Origin: Actinokineospora auranticolor
Lineage (GTDB): Bacteria; Actinomycetota; Actinomycetes; Mycobacteriales; Pseudonocardiaceae
Assembly: GCF_002934265.1 (NCBI RefSeq)
Contig: NZ_PTIX01000012.1
Location: 62,001-126,000 of the forward strand
Length of the DNA stretch: 64,000 bases
Direction: 5' to 3'
Both the position numbers and the translations under genes were made by a program. This document shows positions 51,812 to 63,416 of the stretch, piece after piece (position 1 is the first letter of the stretch; each line of letters opens with the position of its first letter). The notes under the pieces are model-generated. The model ran no database searches. It was not told the origin of the DNA and saw nothing but the letters and a program-made list of their open reading frames with translations.

Positions 51812-52108
51812 CTAGCGCACGAGCCGCGCGACCAGGCTGGCGACGACCAGCCAGAACACCGCGGCCAAGCCGTAGTTGACCAGGACGTTGAGCGTGGGGT
51901 TGGCGATGGGGAACAGCCCGGGGAAGAACAGCGCGAGCGGTTCCGCCAGGGACTTGATGAACTGGACGAACGCGTTGCCCGCGTTCGCGCCGAGGACGAC
52001 CAGTAGGATGTAGACGACCTCGATGATCGCGAAGAGCGCGCCGATGCCGGTGATGATCCGCGCGGCGGACCCACGGGTGCTGGTGCCGTGCCACCTCCGA
52101 GTAACCAT
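51812..52108 (-). CDS. Two-helix membrane protein, paralogue of previous gene
   Basis: This 98-residue protein has helix 1 IITGIGALFAIIEVVYILLV, an amphipathic loop FIKSLAEPLALFFPGLFPIA and helix 2 LVNYGLAAVFWLVVASLVAR. It lacks the long N-terminal extension of its duplicate. The conserved AEPL..F...LF and LVNY.LAA.FW blocks suggest a re-entrant or interface helix between two membrane spans. The function is unknown. It is the first gene of the two-gene unit, divergent from leuA. Confidence 0.75.
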   Translation of the reverse strand: MVTRRWHGTSTRGSAARIITGIGALFAIIEVVYILLVVLGANAGNAFVQFIKSLAEPLALFFPGLFPIANPTLNVLVNYGLAAVFWLVVASLVARLVR

Positions 52109-52171
52109 GCTGGGAAAGTGCCCCTGACCTCGGGTGTCGTAACTGCTCCGAATGGCCCAACGCGATCACCG

Positions 52172-52223
52172 GTCCACCATGTGGACTTCTGATTCCACAT
52201 CCATCCGCGCGTCGGTCTAGTCT
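52172..52223 (+). promoter_or_regulatory. leuA promoter with GTCCAC palindrome
   Basis: TAGTCT (52218-52223) is a -10 hexamer placed six bases before the leader GTG, so transcription should start at or next to that codon (leaderless). GTCCAC-cat-GTGGAC (52172-52186) is a perfect palindrome upstream, a possible activator or repressor site. Confidence 0.5.
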
Positions 52224-52250
52224 GGCCTCGTGGCGCGCGTGCTCCTGCTT

Positions 52251-54149
<1,899 letters not shown>

Positions 54150-54163
54150 CGAGCACTCCCCAG

Positions 54164-54195
54164 CGGGCCCCGGGACGTCGAAGTCCCGGGGCCCG
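54164..54195. terminator. Terminator after leuA
   Basis: A perfect 13-bp stem (54164-54176 with 54183-54195) with a 6-base loop, followed by TTGTG, lies 14 bp after the leuA stop. Confidence 0.85.
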
Positions 54196-54416
54196 TTGTG
54201 CATTAACCAACATTTCCGGGAATCGTTGAAGATCCACTAAGGACAAATCCTGGACAACGGGTCGGTCACCACGCCGCTTCGTTAACACCTCGCTGCGGCT
54301 GCGCGATCGAGCAGGTGGCGACGGCGCACGGGCATTCACGCACTACGAGCACTCGTAGTGGAAAAGAATGGCCGCCGCAGACTCGCCACGGGCATTCTCG
54401 CGGCGAGGTGGTGCAC

Positions 54417-55163
54417 ATGGGCGAGCACGGCGTGAGCCGCGTGTGGCGGCGCGGGCGCAACTTCCTCGGCAAACCGGTCGAGGACTTCTGGAACCGCACC
54501 GGCGACGCGGGCGAGGCCGTCGTCGTGGAGCGGGTGTCGAACGCGCTGCGGGTGGCCGCGACCCGCGGGGACGTGTGGCACCCGACGGTCGTGGTGCGGC
54601 TGAGCGCGGGCGACTACGACCTGCTGGAGGGCAGCTACGACGAGGTGCGCGGCAGGCTCAGCGGGCTGATCTGCGGCCGCCTCGACTACCGGGGCGTCTC
54701 GGTCGGCGTGGTGCGGATCGTGCTGGAACCCGTGGGCCTCAGCGGAAGCGAGTCGTTCACGATCCTCACGGCTGGCGACCGGGACGCGGTGTTCACCCGC
54801 GCCGAACCGCCGCCGCAGCCCGACCCCGCACCGCGGCAGCAGTCGTTCCCCCGGCAGCGACCGCGCCCCGACGGCAGGCCGACCCACGCCCTGCGCTCCT
54901 TCTCGGACGGTTCGCGGATCCCGCTCGGCGGGGTGCCGGTCACCCTCGGCCGGGCGCAGGGCGCGCCGGGGCGGCTCGACGACCCGAAGGCCAGCCGCAG
55001 GCACTGCGAGTTGGTCGTGCGCGCGGACGGGCGGCTCACGTGCACCGACCACTCGTCCAACGGGACCAAGGTGGACGGTCAGCGAATAACCGGAACCGTG
55101 ACGCTTTCCGTGGGACAGGTACTTCGCGCGGGCCGCACGGAGTGGGTTGTCGAACATTGGTGA
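54417..55163 (+). CDS. FhaA-like FHA-domain protein
   Basis: This 248-residue protein starts at ATG 54417 (an adjacent GTG is possible). The N-terminal half resembles the DUF3662 domain of FhaA: RRGRNFLGKPVEDFWNRTGD, then PTVVVRLSAGDYDLLEGSYD. A Pro/Arg linker precedes a C-terminal FHA domain with VTLGRAQG, ASRRHCELVV and SSNGTKVDGQRI (phosphothreonine-binding Arg, Ser-x-x-His and Asn-Gly-Thr). FHA domains bind phosphothreonine on kinases and substrates. It opens the kinase/phosphatase module and is probably a phospho-dependent adaptor. Confidence 0.85.
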   Translation: MGEHGVSRVWRRGRNFLGKPVEDFWNRTGDAGEAVVVERVSNALRVAATRGDVWHPTVVVRLSAGDYDLLEGSYDEVRGRLSGLICGRLDYRGVSVGVVRIVLEPVGLSGSESFTILTAGDRDAVFTRAEPPPQPDPAPRQQSFPRQRPRPDGRPTHALRSFSDGSRIPLGGVPVTLGRAQGAPGRLDDPKASRRHCELVVRADGRLTCTDHSSNGTKVDGQRITGTVTLSVGQVLRAGRTEWVVEHW

Positions 55164-55306
55164 GCGACCGGTCTCGAAATACCGCGCTACCGATGTCGAA
55201 GTACGAACACTCGTAATCGCCCACCTGGTAGCGGATACCGAATTCCGTGCCACGGTGTGTCCGTCACCCGAGAAGAAGCCCGCCGACAACCAGGGAGTTG
55301 AGCGAA

Positions 55307-57751
55307 ATGCCGCTGCGCCGGTCGGGCGACTTCCTCTACTGGTGCGCGGGCGCCGACCCGACGGTGGTCGACCACGCGCACCTGGGCCGCCCGGAACGGG
55401 TGCGCTACGGCAGCATCGGCATGTCCGTGCTGCTCACCGGCACCGCGGGCGGGCTGTCCATGCTCATGGTGCTGGGCATGGTCAGCCACGGGTTCCGGCT
55501 CTGGCACCTGCCCGCCGCGCTGTTCTGGGCGCTGTTCATCTTCAACACCGACCGCTGGCTGGTCAGCTCGATCAACTACAACGACCCGAAGCCCGAGGGC
55601 GCCACGTCCAAGCGCGACACGCGCGGGGACTTGATCAAGCGCCGGTTGGGCAGGCTCTGCACGGTCCTGGCGCGCATCGCGATGGGCGTGCTGATCGCCT
55701 TCGCGGTGTCCGAACCGGTACTGCTGACGATGTTCGAGAGCGAGATCACCCACCAGCTCAGCATCACGAACCGGCAGAACGAAGAGGCGACCAAACAGGC
55801 CATCGAGGCCAAGTACGCGGGTGACTTCGCGACCATCGAGGCCAAGTACAAGGCCACGCAGGACGCGGTGGACAAGGCCGCCGCCGAGCTCAAGACCGCC
55901 GAAGCGGAGCTGACCAAGGAGAACGCGGACGGCAACAACACCGGGCAGGGCTGCTCGCTGAAACGGGGCAGCCCCTGCAAGGCGTACCAGGAAGCGGTCG
56001 AGCTCAAGCAGGCCGAGCTGCGGAACGCGCAGGCCAACCGCGACACCGCGCGCGAGACCTACACGCGGGACACGGCGGCGACCCGGGCCAAGGTCGACGG
56101 CGAGATCGGCGCCAAGAAAGCGGATGACAACCCCGACGGCCTGCTCGCCCGGCAGAAGGCGCTGGCCGACCTGACCGCGGCCAACCCCGAGTTGGGCACC
56201 CGGGTGTGGCTGATCCGCGGGGTGTTCCTGCTGGTCGACCTGCTGCCGATCCTGCTCAAGACCTTCGCCTCGACCAGCATGTACGAGCGTTTCGTGCGCA
56301 CCGCCGCCGCCGACCTGCTCGCCGGGAAGCAGCGCGCCCGCGCAACCGCCGACGCCGCCGACACCCGGCGCGCGGAGGCCGACCGCGTGATCGACCGGGC
56401 GCGCATCGACGCCTTCCAGGACGTCCGACTCGAAGAGGTCGCCGCGAGCCGCGACCTGGACCTGTCCGGGATCAAGCTCGACCTCGACCAGCAGCGGATC
56501 CAGCTCGAACTGGACCACGAACTCGAAGTGCTCCGGATGCGCTGGCGGCACCGGGAACGGGTGGACGCCGAGGGGCTGCTGTTCGAGGGCACCGAGGTCC
56601 ACCCCGGCAAGCACGACCCGGCCCTGCACGACGTCACCGAGCCGGGCGATGACGGCGACCCGTCGGGCGGTGTCCAGGGCGACCACCCGACGGACCCGCT
56701 CGGCGGCCCGTCCGGCGGTGCGGGGAAGCGGCCGAAGCCGGACCCGCGCAGCGTGCTCAACGACCGCTGGGTCATCGTCGGCCCGCTGCCGGACTCCGAC
56801 CAGGCCGGGTTCAGCGACCTGAAGCTGGCCTACGACCTGCACGAGCCCGAGCGCGAGGTGGTCGTGAAGCGGGCGCTGACCATCGGCGCCAACCGGCGGG
56901 CGGCCGCGTACTCGATCAAGAAGGACCAGCACTTCCACGCCAAGGTGCGCAGCAGGCACGTGGCACCGCTGCTCGACCTGGGCGAGCACGAGCTGTTCGG
57001 CCCGTTCGTGGTCACCCCGCGCTACCCGACCACCCTGGTCAAGCGGCTGCGCGACGAGCCGCTGACGCTGGAGTGGTCGCTGCGGATCATGGAGCAGGTG
57101 CTCGGCGGGCTGACCGACCTGTGGCGCACGGCGAACTGCGTGCACCTCGACATCAAGCCCGCCAACATCGCCCTCGACGACAACGACGACGTGAAGCTGA
57201 TCGACTTCGGGCTGGCCAAGGCAGTGCGCGGCACCGACGACCTGGTCAGCGGCGAGGAGTCCAAGTTCACCCGCTGGTACGCGCCGCTGGAGCAGATCCT
57301 GCGCGCGCCGAACTGGGTGTCCAGCGCCTGCGACGTGCGCGCGGTCGGCGCGGTCTGGTACGAGATGCTGACCGGTCTCCGGCCGCTGCACCGGGAGGCG
57401 CGGGCCACGGGCACGAGCCCGCTGCGGATCACCACGGAGCAGTTCGTCGAGCTGCTGCGCACCACCGACCCGATCCGCCCCAAGCGGCTCTACCCCGGCC
57501 TGCCCGCCTCGGTGGACTCGCTGGTCATGCGGTGGCTCAGCCGCGACCCGGTCGACCGGGTCAGCGGGCCGCTCGGCGACCGCTCGCACGCCGAACTGGC
57601 CCGCGAGGCGCTGGCCGCGGTGCGCGCGGACGTCGAGGCGCGCGGGCAGCTGTTCGACCTGATCCCGGGCGTGCTCGGCGCCCAGCGGGTCGGCTCGTCC
57701 ACCGACGTGTACCGGCGCGGCGCCGACGAGCAGCAGACCCGTCAGCGCTAG
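55307..57751 (+). CDS. DUF4407-type membrane protein fused to a Ser/Thr protein kinase
   Basis: This 814-residue protein starts at ATG behind GGGAG. Three hydrophobic helices (about 35-60, 67-87, 118-142) and a fourth (about 300-322) frame a long soluble coiled-coil with heptad-rich KAAAELKTAEAELTKENA, the DUF4407 layout. A second coiled-coil and acidic linker lead to a kinase domain (about 485-750): VVVKRA with Lys521, HLDIKPAN with catalytic Asp615 and IDFGLAK with Asp633. The glycine-rich loop is degenerate (VGPLPDSDQAGFSDL). It may transduce a membrane or envelope signal into phosphorylation of FHA partners encoded on either side. Confidence 0.88.
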   Translation: MPLRRSGDFLYWCAGADPTVVDHAHLGRPERVRYGSIGMSVLLTGTAGGLSMLMVLGMVSHGFRLWHLPAALFWALFIFNTDRWLVSSINYNDPKPEGATSKRDTRGDLIKRRLGRLCTVLARIAMGVLIAFAVSEPVLLTMFESEITHQLSITNRQNEEATKQAIEAKYAGDFATIEAKYKATQDAVDKAAAELKTAEAELTKENADGNNTGQGCSLKRGSPCKAYQEAVELKQAELRNAQANRDTARETYTRDTAATRAKVDGEIGAKKADDNPDGLLARQKALADLTAANPELGTRVWLIRGVFLLVDLLPILLKTFASTSMYERFVRTAAADLLAGKQRARATADAADTRRAEADRVIDRARIDAFQDVRLEEVAASRDLDLSGIKLDLDQQRIQLELDHELEVLRMRWRHRERVDAEGLLFEGTEVHPGKHDPALHDVTEPGDDGDPSGGVQGDHPTDPLGGPSGGAGKRPKPDPRSVLNDRWVIVGPLPDSDQAGFSDLKLAYDLHEPEREVVVKRALTIGANRRAAAYSIKKDQHFHAKVRSRHVAPLLDLGEHELFGPFVVTPRYPTTLVKRLRDEPLTLEWSLRIMEQVLGGLTDLWRTANCVHLDIKPANIALDDNDDVKLIDFGLAKAVRGTDDLVSGEESKFTRWYAPLEQILRAPNWVSSACDVRAVGAVWYEMLTGLRPLHREARATGTSPLRITTEQFVELLRTTDPIRPKRLYPGLPASVDSLVMRWLSRDPVDRVSGPLGDRSHAELAREALAAVRADVEARGQLFDLIPGVLGAQRVGSSTDVYRRGADEQQTRQR

Positions 57752-57770
57752 ATCGCGAGAGGAGAGCCGG

Positions 57771-59123
57771 ATGGACCTGCTGTCTTTGGTTGTGGGCTTC
57801 GCCCTCGGTGTCGGTGCCGCCGTGGCGGTCCACCTGGTCCGGGCGCGCGTGACCCGCCCACGCCCGGTTCCGCCGCCGCGCGTCGACGAGGAGCTGGACG
57901 TCCCCGAGGTCGTGCGGCCCAAGGAGTCGGGGCCCGCGGCGGAGTCGGTACCCGTGGCTCCGGTCCCCGCGGAGTCGTTGCCCGCCAAGGAGTTGGCGTC
58001 CGCGGAGTTGGAGCCCGCCACCGAGTTGGCGCCCACGGTCACCGAGCAGCTGCCGGTGGAGACCACCGAAGTCATCCCCGCGGACCCGGTGACCGAGGCG
58101 CTGGCGGTAACGGAGTTCACCCCGGGCACGGGCCTGGCCTGGCTGCGCGGCGACGGCGACTTCCTGATCAGCCGGGCGACGACGCTGGTCGGCCGCAGCG
58201 CCACCTGCGACCTGGTGGTGGACGAGGACTTGGTCAGCCGCAGGCACTTCCGGGTGGTGCGCGACGAGCGGGGCTGGTGGCTGGAGTCGTTCGACACGCC
58301 CAACGGGACCTACCTCAACGACCGGCCGATCCGGCCGAACACCCCGGTCCGCCTCCAGGGCGGCGACCGGATCGGCCTGGGCGACACCGAACTCACCCTG
58401 ATCCTGCCGACCACCGACACCCCGGCGGAGTCCGGGATCGCGTTGTCGTTCAACAGCTTCGGCGCCAGCATCACCGGCGGCAGGCGGTCGAACCAGGACG
58501 TCTGCCACTGGGACAACACCATGGTGGCGGTCGCCGACGGGGTGGGCGGGCGGCCCGCGGGCGGGCTGGCGGCGAAGCTGGCCGTGGATGGCATCCGGGA
58601 CGCGGGCCAAGACCAGGACCTGCTCGCCACGGCCCGGCGGGTCAACGAGGTCGTGCGCGCGACGGGCGAGGAGAACGTCCTGGCGACGGGCCTCGCGACC
58701 ACCCTGGACGTCGCCGTGCTGCGGCCCGGCCCGGAGGGGTACCTGGTGGCGGGTCTGCACATCGGCGACGGCACGGTGATCGTCCAACTCGGCGCGGAAC
58801 TGGAGGACCTGGTCGAGGCCCACTCGTCGACCGCGGTCGGCTCGGGCGCGGGCGGGAAGCTGCTGCGCGCGGTCGGTCTGGACGAGACGATCCGCCCGGA
58901 CCGGTGGGACCGACCCGCGCGGCTCGGCCAGCGGTACCTGCTGGCCAGCGACGGGCTGGTGAACGCCCTGGGGCACCAGCCGTTGCGGCGCGCGCTGGTC
59001 CGGCTGCGGGCGGACGAGCCGCGCGAGTGCGTGCGCAGGCTGCTGGAGCTGGCGGACCGCGCGGGGGCGGCGGACAACGTGACGGTGGTGGTCGCCGATG
59101 TGACTCCCACCGAGGACCGGTGA
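57771..59123 (+). CDS. FHA-PP2C phosphatase, membrane-anchored
   Basis: This 450-residue protein has an N-terminal transmembrane helix (LLSLVVGFALGVGAAVAVHL), an acidic, Pro/Glu-rich linker and an FHA domain near 120-205 (LVGRSATCDLVVDEDLVSRR; NGTYLNDR). A PP2C Ser/Thr phosphatase domain follows, with metal ligands Asp243 (SNQD), Asp256 (ADGVGG), Asp394 (SDGL) and Asp435 (DNVT). It would reverse the neighbouring kinase, with the FHA domain targeting phosphorylated substrates. It starts 20 bp after the kinase gene and ends 6 bp before the next gene. Confidence 0.92.
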   Translation: MDLLSLVVGFALGVGAAVAVHLVRARVTRPRPVPPPRVDEELDVPEVVRPKESGPAAESVPVAPVPAESLPAKELASAELEPATELAPTVTEQLPVETTEVIPADPVTEALAVTEFTPGTGLAWLRGDGDFLISRATTLVGRSATCDLVVDEDLVSRRHFRVVRDERGWWLESFDTPNGTYLNDRPIRPNTPVRLQGGDRIGLGDTELTLILPTTDTPAESGIALSFNSFGASITGGRRSNQDVCHWDNTMVAVADGVGGRPAGGLAAKLAVDGIRDAGQDQDLLATARRVNEVVRATGEENVLATGLATTLDVAVLRPGPEGYLVAGLHIGDGTVIVQLGAELEDLVEAHSSTAVGSGAGGKLLRAVGLDETIRPDRWDRPARLGQRYLLASDGLVNALGHQPLRRALVRLRADEPRECVRRLLELADRAGAADNVTVVVADVTPTEDR

Positions 59124-59129
59124 TCGAGG

Positions 59130-59840
59130 TTGGCGACCCTGACCATCTTCACCGGCACCAGACCGCCGTGGCAGGTTCCGGTGGACACCGTGGTCTACCT
59201 GGACCGGTTGTACCTGACCGGTTTGCCTGGCGACCCGACCATCTCCCGGCAACCGCACGCCCCGAGCCTCTGCCACCGCGCCGGGGATTGGTGGCTGGAC
59301 AACTACTCGCAGGCGCACAACGCGTACGTGGCGGTGCACCCGCGCCACGAGCAAGGCCGGATCGTCGTGCCGCTGCGGTGTTCGGTGCGCCTTGGGGACG
59401 GGGATTCGGAGGTGTGGGTCTGGAGCCCGCAACACCGGTTGCGACTGCGGGTGGCAGGCTCGGCTTTCCTTTCGGCGCAACGGGAACAGGAGGACGATGT
59501 GTCCACAGAGGTGGGTGTGCCCGGAGCGCACGACCGCGTGACGGAACTGTGGAAGCGGGTGCCGTTCCACCGGGTGGTGCTCGCGGCGTACTACCGGCCG
59601 TACTTCGCGCCCGGCCTGGTCCGCCCGGCACCGCAGAACCGCGAACAGACCCGCCGGTGCGTCGGCCAACCGACCTGCACGCGGTTGGACAGGGCGTTGC
59701 GGGAGACCATGAACGCGATTTGGGGGGAGCAGGGGCACGCGGCGGAACTGCCCGAATACCTGATCAGCCAGCGGTTGTTGAACGCCACCGACCAGGGCCT
59801 CGTCCCCCACACCGACTGCGCCCACCGCCGCAGCCAGTGA
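59130..59840 (+). CDS. FHA-like protein ending the kinase module
   Basis: This 236-residue protein starts at TTG immediately after the phosphatase gene. The N-terminal half has PGDPTISRQPHAPSLCHRAG, then DWWLDNYSQAHNAYVAVHPR. The SR...HR and N-A-Y elements are arranged like a divergent FHA domain (NAY for NGT). The C-terminal half is helical (HDRVTELWKRVPFHRVVLAA), with several Cys and no known fold. It is most likely a module-specific substrate or adaptor. The start is uncertain because spacing from the ribosome-binding site is short. Confidence 0.65.
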   Translation: MATLTIFTGTRPPWQVPVDTVVYLDRLYLTGLPGDPTISRQPHAPSLCHRAGDWWLDNYSQAHNAYVAVHPRHEQGRIVVPLRCSVRLGDGDSEVWVWSPQHRLRLRVAGSAFLSAQREQEDDVSTEVGVPGAHDRVTELWKRVPFHRVVLAAYYRPYFAPGLVRPAPQNREQTRRCVGQPTCTRLDRALRETMNAIWGEQGHAAELPEYLISQRLLNATDQGLVPHTDCAHRRSQ

Positions 59841-60155
59841 CCGCGCCCGGATTCTTGGAGGGGACCTGACGCCACTGCGTGTTTGGCCGGTACTTCGCCC
59901 GCATCGGCCGCAAGTCGGCGAGGTTCGCCGGGTTGATCAACGTATGCCTCCGGCCCCCGGAATCCACTTTAGTCGGAGGCACCGACAGTTCGGTGTGGAA
60001 ACGATCCAGCCCTGTGGACAACTCGCGATCAAGGGGCGGGGTGCGCCGGATGGGGCGAGTTGTGCACAGGGCTAGATCATCATCAGGCGGTTCTGTCAGG
60101 GGACGCCGGTAGAATGGTTACCGGGGGCCGGAGGCGTGCCATCAGGCCGGAGCCG
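59841..60155. promoter_or_regulatory. Interval with a DnaA-box-containing inverted repeat
   Basis: No gene is seen. The inverted repeat at 60008-60026 and 60055-60073 has 19-base arms with one mismatch and a 28-base spacer. Its arms contain TGTGGACAA (inverse of DnaA box TTGTCCACA, 60013-60021) and TTGTGCACA. A smaller TGCCTCCG/CGGAGGCA hairpin lies at about 59945-59981 after the FHA-like gene. Confidence 0.5.
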
Positions 60156-61238
60156 TCAAGCCGGATCCGCGGTCGCGGCGCCGGTGGGGTCGACGGTCAG
60201 CTCGTCCTTGTTCTCCGGGAAGTGGCAGGCCGCCTGGTGGCCGGGGGCCAGGGAGATCAGTGGCGGCTCGGTCGCCTTGCAGACCTCTTGCGCCTTCCAG
60301 CACCGCGTGTGGAAGCGGCAGCCGGTCGGGGGGTTGATCGGGCTGGGGACGTCGCCCTGCAACCTGATCCGCTCGCGGTTGCCGCGCCGGGCCGTGTCCG
60401 GGATCGGGACGGCCGAGAGCAGGGCCACCGTGTACGGGTGCATGGGCCGCTCGTACAGCGCGGTGCGGTCGGCGATCTCCATGATCTTGCCCAGGTACAT
60501 CACCGCGACCCGGTCGGACACGTGCCGCACCACCGAGAGGTCGTGGGCGATCATCACGTAGGTCAGGTCGAACTCGTTCTGCAGGTCTTCCAGCAGGTTG
60601 ACGACCTGGGCCTGGATGGACACGTCCAGCGCGGACACCGGCTCGTCCGCCACGATCACCTTGGGGCGCAGCGCCAGCGTCCTGGCGATGCCGATGCGCT
60701 GGCGCTGGCCGCCGGAGAACTCGTGCGGGTAGCGGTTGTAGTGCTCCGGGTTGAGGCCCACCAGCTCCAGCAGGTCCTGCACCGCGCGCTTGACGCCGTG
60801 CTCGGTCTCCACGTTCTGCAACCGGAACGGCGCGCCGACGATCGTGCCGACGGTGTGCCGGGGGTTCAGCGAGGAGTACGGGTCCTGGAAGATCATCTGG
60901 ATGTCGCGGCGCAGCGGGCGCATCCTGGCGGGCGTCAGGTGGGAGATGTCCTGGCCGTCCAGCTCGATCGTGCCGCCGGTCGGCTCGATCAGCCGGGTCA
61001 GCAGCCTGCCCGTGGTGGTCTTGCCGCAGCCGGACTCGCCGACCAGCGACAGCGTCTCGCCGCGGCGGACGGAGAAGGTCAGGCCGTCCACGGCCTGCAC
61101 CGCGCCGACCCTGCGCTGCAGCAGGCCGCGGCGGATCGGGAAGTGCTTCTGCAGCTCGTTGACGACCAGCAGGTCTTCGCCGAGGCGGCGGTCGGCCGCC
61201 GGGTTGTCGGTCTGGGTGCTCACGGCGTCCTCGCTCAC
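60156..61238 (-). CDS. oppF: Oligopeptide/dipeptide ABC transporter ATP-binding protein (OppF/DppF-like)
   Basis: This 360-residue protein starts at the GTG overlapping the stop of the partner ATPase gene. It has Walker [11 protein letters not shown]-loop [18 protein letters not shown] signature [12 protein letters not shown], Walker [13 protein letters not shown] and switch His in MIAHDLSVV. The C-terminal oligopeptide-transporter extension carries the cysteine-rich [20 protein letters not shown], which in this family can bind an iron-sulfur cluster. It powers peptide uptake as a heterodimer with the upstream ATPase. It is last in the operon. Confidence 0.94.
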   Translation of the reverse strand: MSEDAVSTQTDNPAADRRLGEDLLVVNELQKHFPIRRGLLQRRVGAVQAVDGLTFSVRRGETLSLVGESGCGKTTTGRLLTRLIEPTGGTIELDGQDISHLTPARMRPLRRDIQMIFQDPYSSLNPRHTVGTIVGAPFRLQNVETEHGVKRAVQDLLELVGLNPEHYNRYPHEFSGGQRQRIGIARTLALRPKVIVADEPVSALDVSIQAQVVNLLEDLQNEFDLTYVMIAHDLSVVRHVSDRVAVMYLGKIMEIADRTALYERPMHPYTVALLSAVPIPDTARRGNRERIRLQGDVPSPINPPTGCRFHTRCWKAQEVCKATEPPLISLAPGHQAACHFPENKDELTVDPTGAATADPA

Positions 61239-62314
61239 AGCTTCGGCCTGATCTCTTCGTCCCAGATGCGCAGGCGGTCCTCCGCACCGAGGTGGCAGGC
61301 GATGTGGTGACCGCCGCCGAGGTCGCGGAACTCGGGCCGCTGGGTGAAGCTGAGGTCCCCGTTGCGCCCGGCGTAGGCGCAGCGCGGGTTGAACGGGCAG
61401 CCCTCCGGCACGTTGATCAGGCTGGGCGGCGAGCCCTTGATCGGCTGCAGCCGCTCGGAGCGCTCGCGGTCCAGCCGCGGCATCGAGCCGAGCAGGCCCC
61501 AGGTGTAGGGGTGCTGCGGGGAGTTGAAGATGTTCTCCGCCGAGCTGTACTCGACCGCGCGACCCGCGTACATGACCATGATGTCGTCGGCGAGCTCGGC
61601 GACCACCCCGAGGTCGTGGGTGATGATGATGACCGCGGAGTTGAACTCGGCCTGCAGGTCCCGGATCAGGTCCAGGATCTGCGCCTGCACGGTCACGTCG
61701 AGCGCGGTGGTCGGCTCGTCGGCGATCAGCAGCTCGGGGTCGCAGGACAGCGCCATGGCGATCATCGCGCGCTGCCGCATACCGCCGGAGAACTGGTGCG
61801 GGTAGTCGTCGACCCGGCTCGTCGGGTTCGGGATGCCGACCCGGCCCAGCAGATCGATCGCGTGCTTGCGCGCCGCGGCCTTGCTGACCCGGTTGTGCAC
61901 CCGGTACGCCTCGATGATCTGCGTACCGACCGTGTAGAACGGGTGCATCGCGGACAGCGGGTCCTGGAAGATCATCGCCATCCGCTTGCCGCGCAGCTGG
62001 CGCACCTTGTCCGGGTGCAGGCCGACCAGGTTCTGGCCGTCCAGCAGGATCTCGCCGGTGATCTTGGCGGTACCCGCCTTGTGCAGCCCCATGACCGACA
62101 GGCTGGTCACGCTCTTGCCGGAGCCGGACTCGCCGACGATGCCCAGGGTGCGGCCGCGGTCGACGTCGAAGCTGAGGTTGTCGACCGACCGGACGACGCC
62201 GTCGTCGGTCGGGAAGTGCACCCGCAGCTCGCGCACCTGGAGGAACGGTCCGCCCGCCGAGGCGGGTCGGGTCTCGACGCCGCCTTCGAGGCTGTTCTCG
62301 GAAATCTGGCTCAC
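61235..62314 (-). CDS. oppD: Oligopeptide/dipeptide ABC transporter ATP-binding protein (OppD/DppD-like)
   Basis: This 359-residue protein starts at the GTG overlapping the permease stop. It has Walker [11 protein letters not shown]-loop [15 protein letters not shown], signature [13 protein letters not shown], Walker [13 protein letters not shown] and switch His in IITHDLGVV. The C-terminal cysteine motif [14 protein letters not shown] is shorter than in its partner. The coupled overlaps on both sides give fixed stoichiometry of translation. The pair of ATPases defines an Opp/Dpp-type peptide or nickel importer. Confidence 0.94.
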   Translation of the reverse strand: MSQISENSLEGGVETRPASAGGPFLQVRELRVHFPTDDGVVRSVDNLSFDVDRGRTLGIVGESGSGKSVTSLSVMGLHKAGTAKITGEILLDGQNLVGLHPDKVRQLRGKRMAMIFQDPLSAMHPFYTVGTQIIEAYRVHNRVSKAAARKHAIDLLGRVGIPNPTSRVDDYPHQFSGGMRQRAMIAMALSCDPELLIADEPTTALDVTVQAQILDLIRDLQAEFNSAVIIITHDLGVVAELADDIMVMYAGRAVEYSSAENIFNSPQHPYTWGLLGSMPRLDRERSERLQPIKGSPPSLINVPEGCPFNPRCAYAGRNGDLSFTQRPEFRDLGGGHHIACHLGAEDRLRIWDEEIRPKL

Positions 62315-63336
62315 TTTGCGCGCACCCTCGGGTCGACGACGGCGTAGAGGAGGTCAACGACCAGGTTGGCGATGACGACGAAGAACGCGGCGAGGATCGT
62401 CACGCCCATGACCTTCGGCAGGTCGTAGTTGGTGATGCCCTCGATGGCGTACTTGCCCAGGCCCGGCAGGCCGAACGCGCTCTCGGTGAGCACCGCGCCG
62501 CCGAGCAGCAGTCCGACGTCGAGGCCGAAGATGGTCAGGATCGGGGTGAGCGCGCCGCGCAGGCCGTGCCGGACCACCACCGTGCGCTCGGGCAGGCCCT
62601 TGGCCCGCGCCGTGCGGATGAAGTCCTCGTTCATCGTCTCCAGCATCCCGGCCCGGGTGAGGCGGGCGTACTGGGCGGAGAACAGCAGGGCCAGGGTGAT
62701 CCACGGCAGCAGCAGGTTGTACGCCCACTCCCCCGGGTCCTCGCCGAGCGGGACGAACCGACCGCCGGGGGCGGTCCAGCCCAGCGAGTAGCTGAAGATC
62801 GACAGCGCCAGCACGCCGGTGAAGTAGATCGGCAGCGACACGCCCGCGAGCGAGACGCCCATCGCGAAGCGGTCGAAGATGGTGCCCTTGCGCAGCGCGG
62901 ACAGGGTGCCGACGGCGATGCCGCCGAGCAGCCACAGGACCGCCGCGCCGACGGCCAGCGACAGCGTCACCGGCATCCGGTCGAGCAGGTCCGGCCACAC
63001 GGGCTGGTAGTTGCGGAACGAGTACCCCAGGCAGGGCGCCGGGCAGTGCTCGACGCCGGTGCCGTAGTTGAACTCGGCACCCGCGAAGATGCCCTTGAGC
63101 CAGTGCCAGTACTGCACCGGGATCGGGTCGTAGAACCCGAGGTTGTGCGCCGTCTCCCGGACGGTTTCCGCGGTGGCGGCCCGACCGACGTAGCGGGTGG
63201 CCAGCGTCTCCGGGGTGGCGCCGATCCACTTGGGCAGCACGAAGAAGATCGAGAACGTGACCGCGCTGACGATGATCAGCAGGACCAGCGCCGCGAAGAG
63301 CCGCCGGATGATGTATGTGATCACAGTGGCCGGCAC
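62311..63336 (-). CDS. ABC transporter permease, DppB/OppB type
   Basis: This 341-residue inner-membrane permease has an N-terminal helix ([20 protein letters not shown]) and five further helices. The EAA cytoplasmic loop ([20 protein letters not shown]) contacts the ATPases. A large periplasmic loop (about residues 40-110) is characteristic of the B-type subunit. Its stop overlaps the ATPase gene start. The usual second permease (DppC) is not between this gene and oppD, so it must be elsewhere, perhaps upstream of the binding-protein gene beyond the window. Confidence 0.93.
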   Translation of the reverse strand: MPATVITYIIRRLFAALVLLIIVSAVTFSIFFVLPKWIGATPETLATRYVGRAATAETVRETAHNLGFYDPIPVQYWHWLKGIFAGAEFNYGTGVEHCPAPCLGYSFRNYQPVWPDLLDRMPVTLSLAVGAAVLWLLGGIAVGTLSALRKGTIFDRFAMGVSLAGVSLPIYFTGVLALSIFSYSLGWTAPGGRFVPLGEDPGEWAYNLLLPWITLALLFSAQYARLTRAGMLETMNEDFIRTARAKGLPERTVVVRHGLRGALTPILTIFGLDVGLLLGGAVLTESAFGLPGLGKYAIEGITNYDLPKVMGVTILAAFFVVIANLVVDLLYAVVDPRVRAK

Positions 63337-63416
63337 CGGCGGCGGGCCGGGGAGGTCGTCCCCGGCCCGCCGCCTATCGCCTTCACCTGCCTAAATCCGA
63401 TGGGGTTTGCCGACGC

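Noticed and set aside
55187-58303. 1038-codon minus-strand open frame opposite the kinase and phosphatase genes
   Set aside because: It has no domain signal. The plus strand has kinase, FHA and PP2C motifs, ribosome-binding sites and proper gene spacing.
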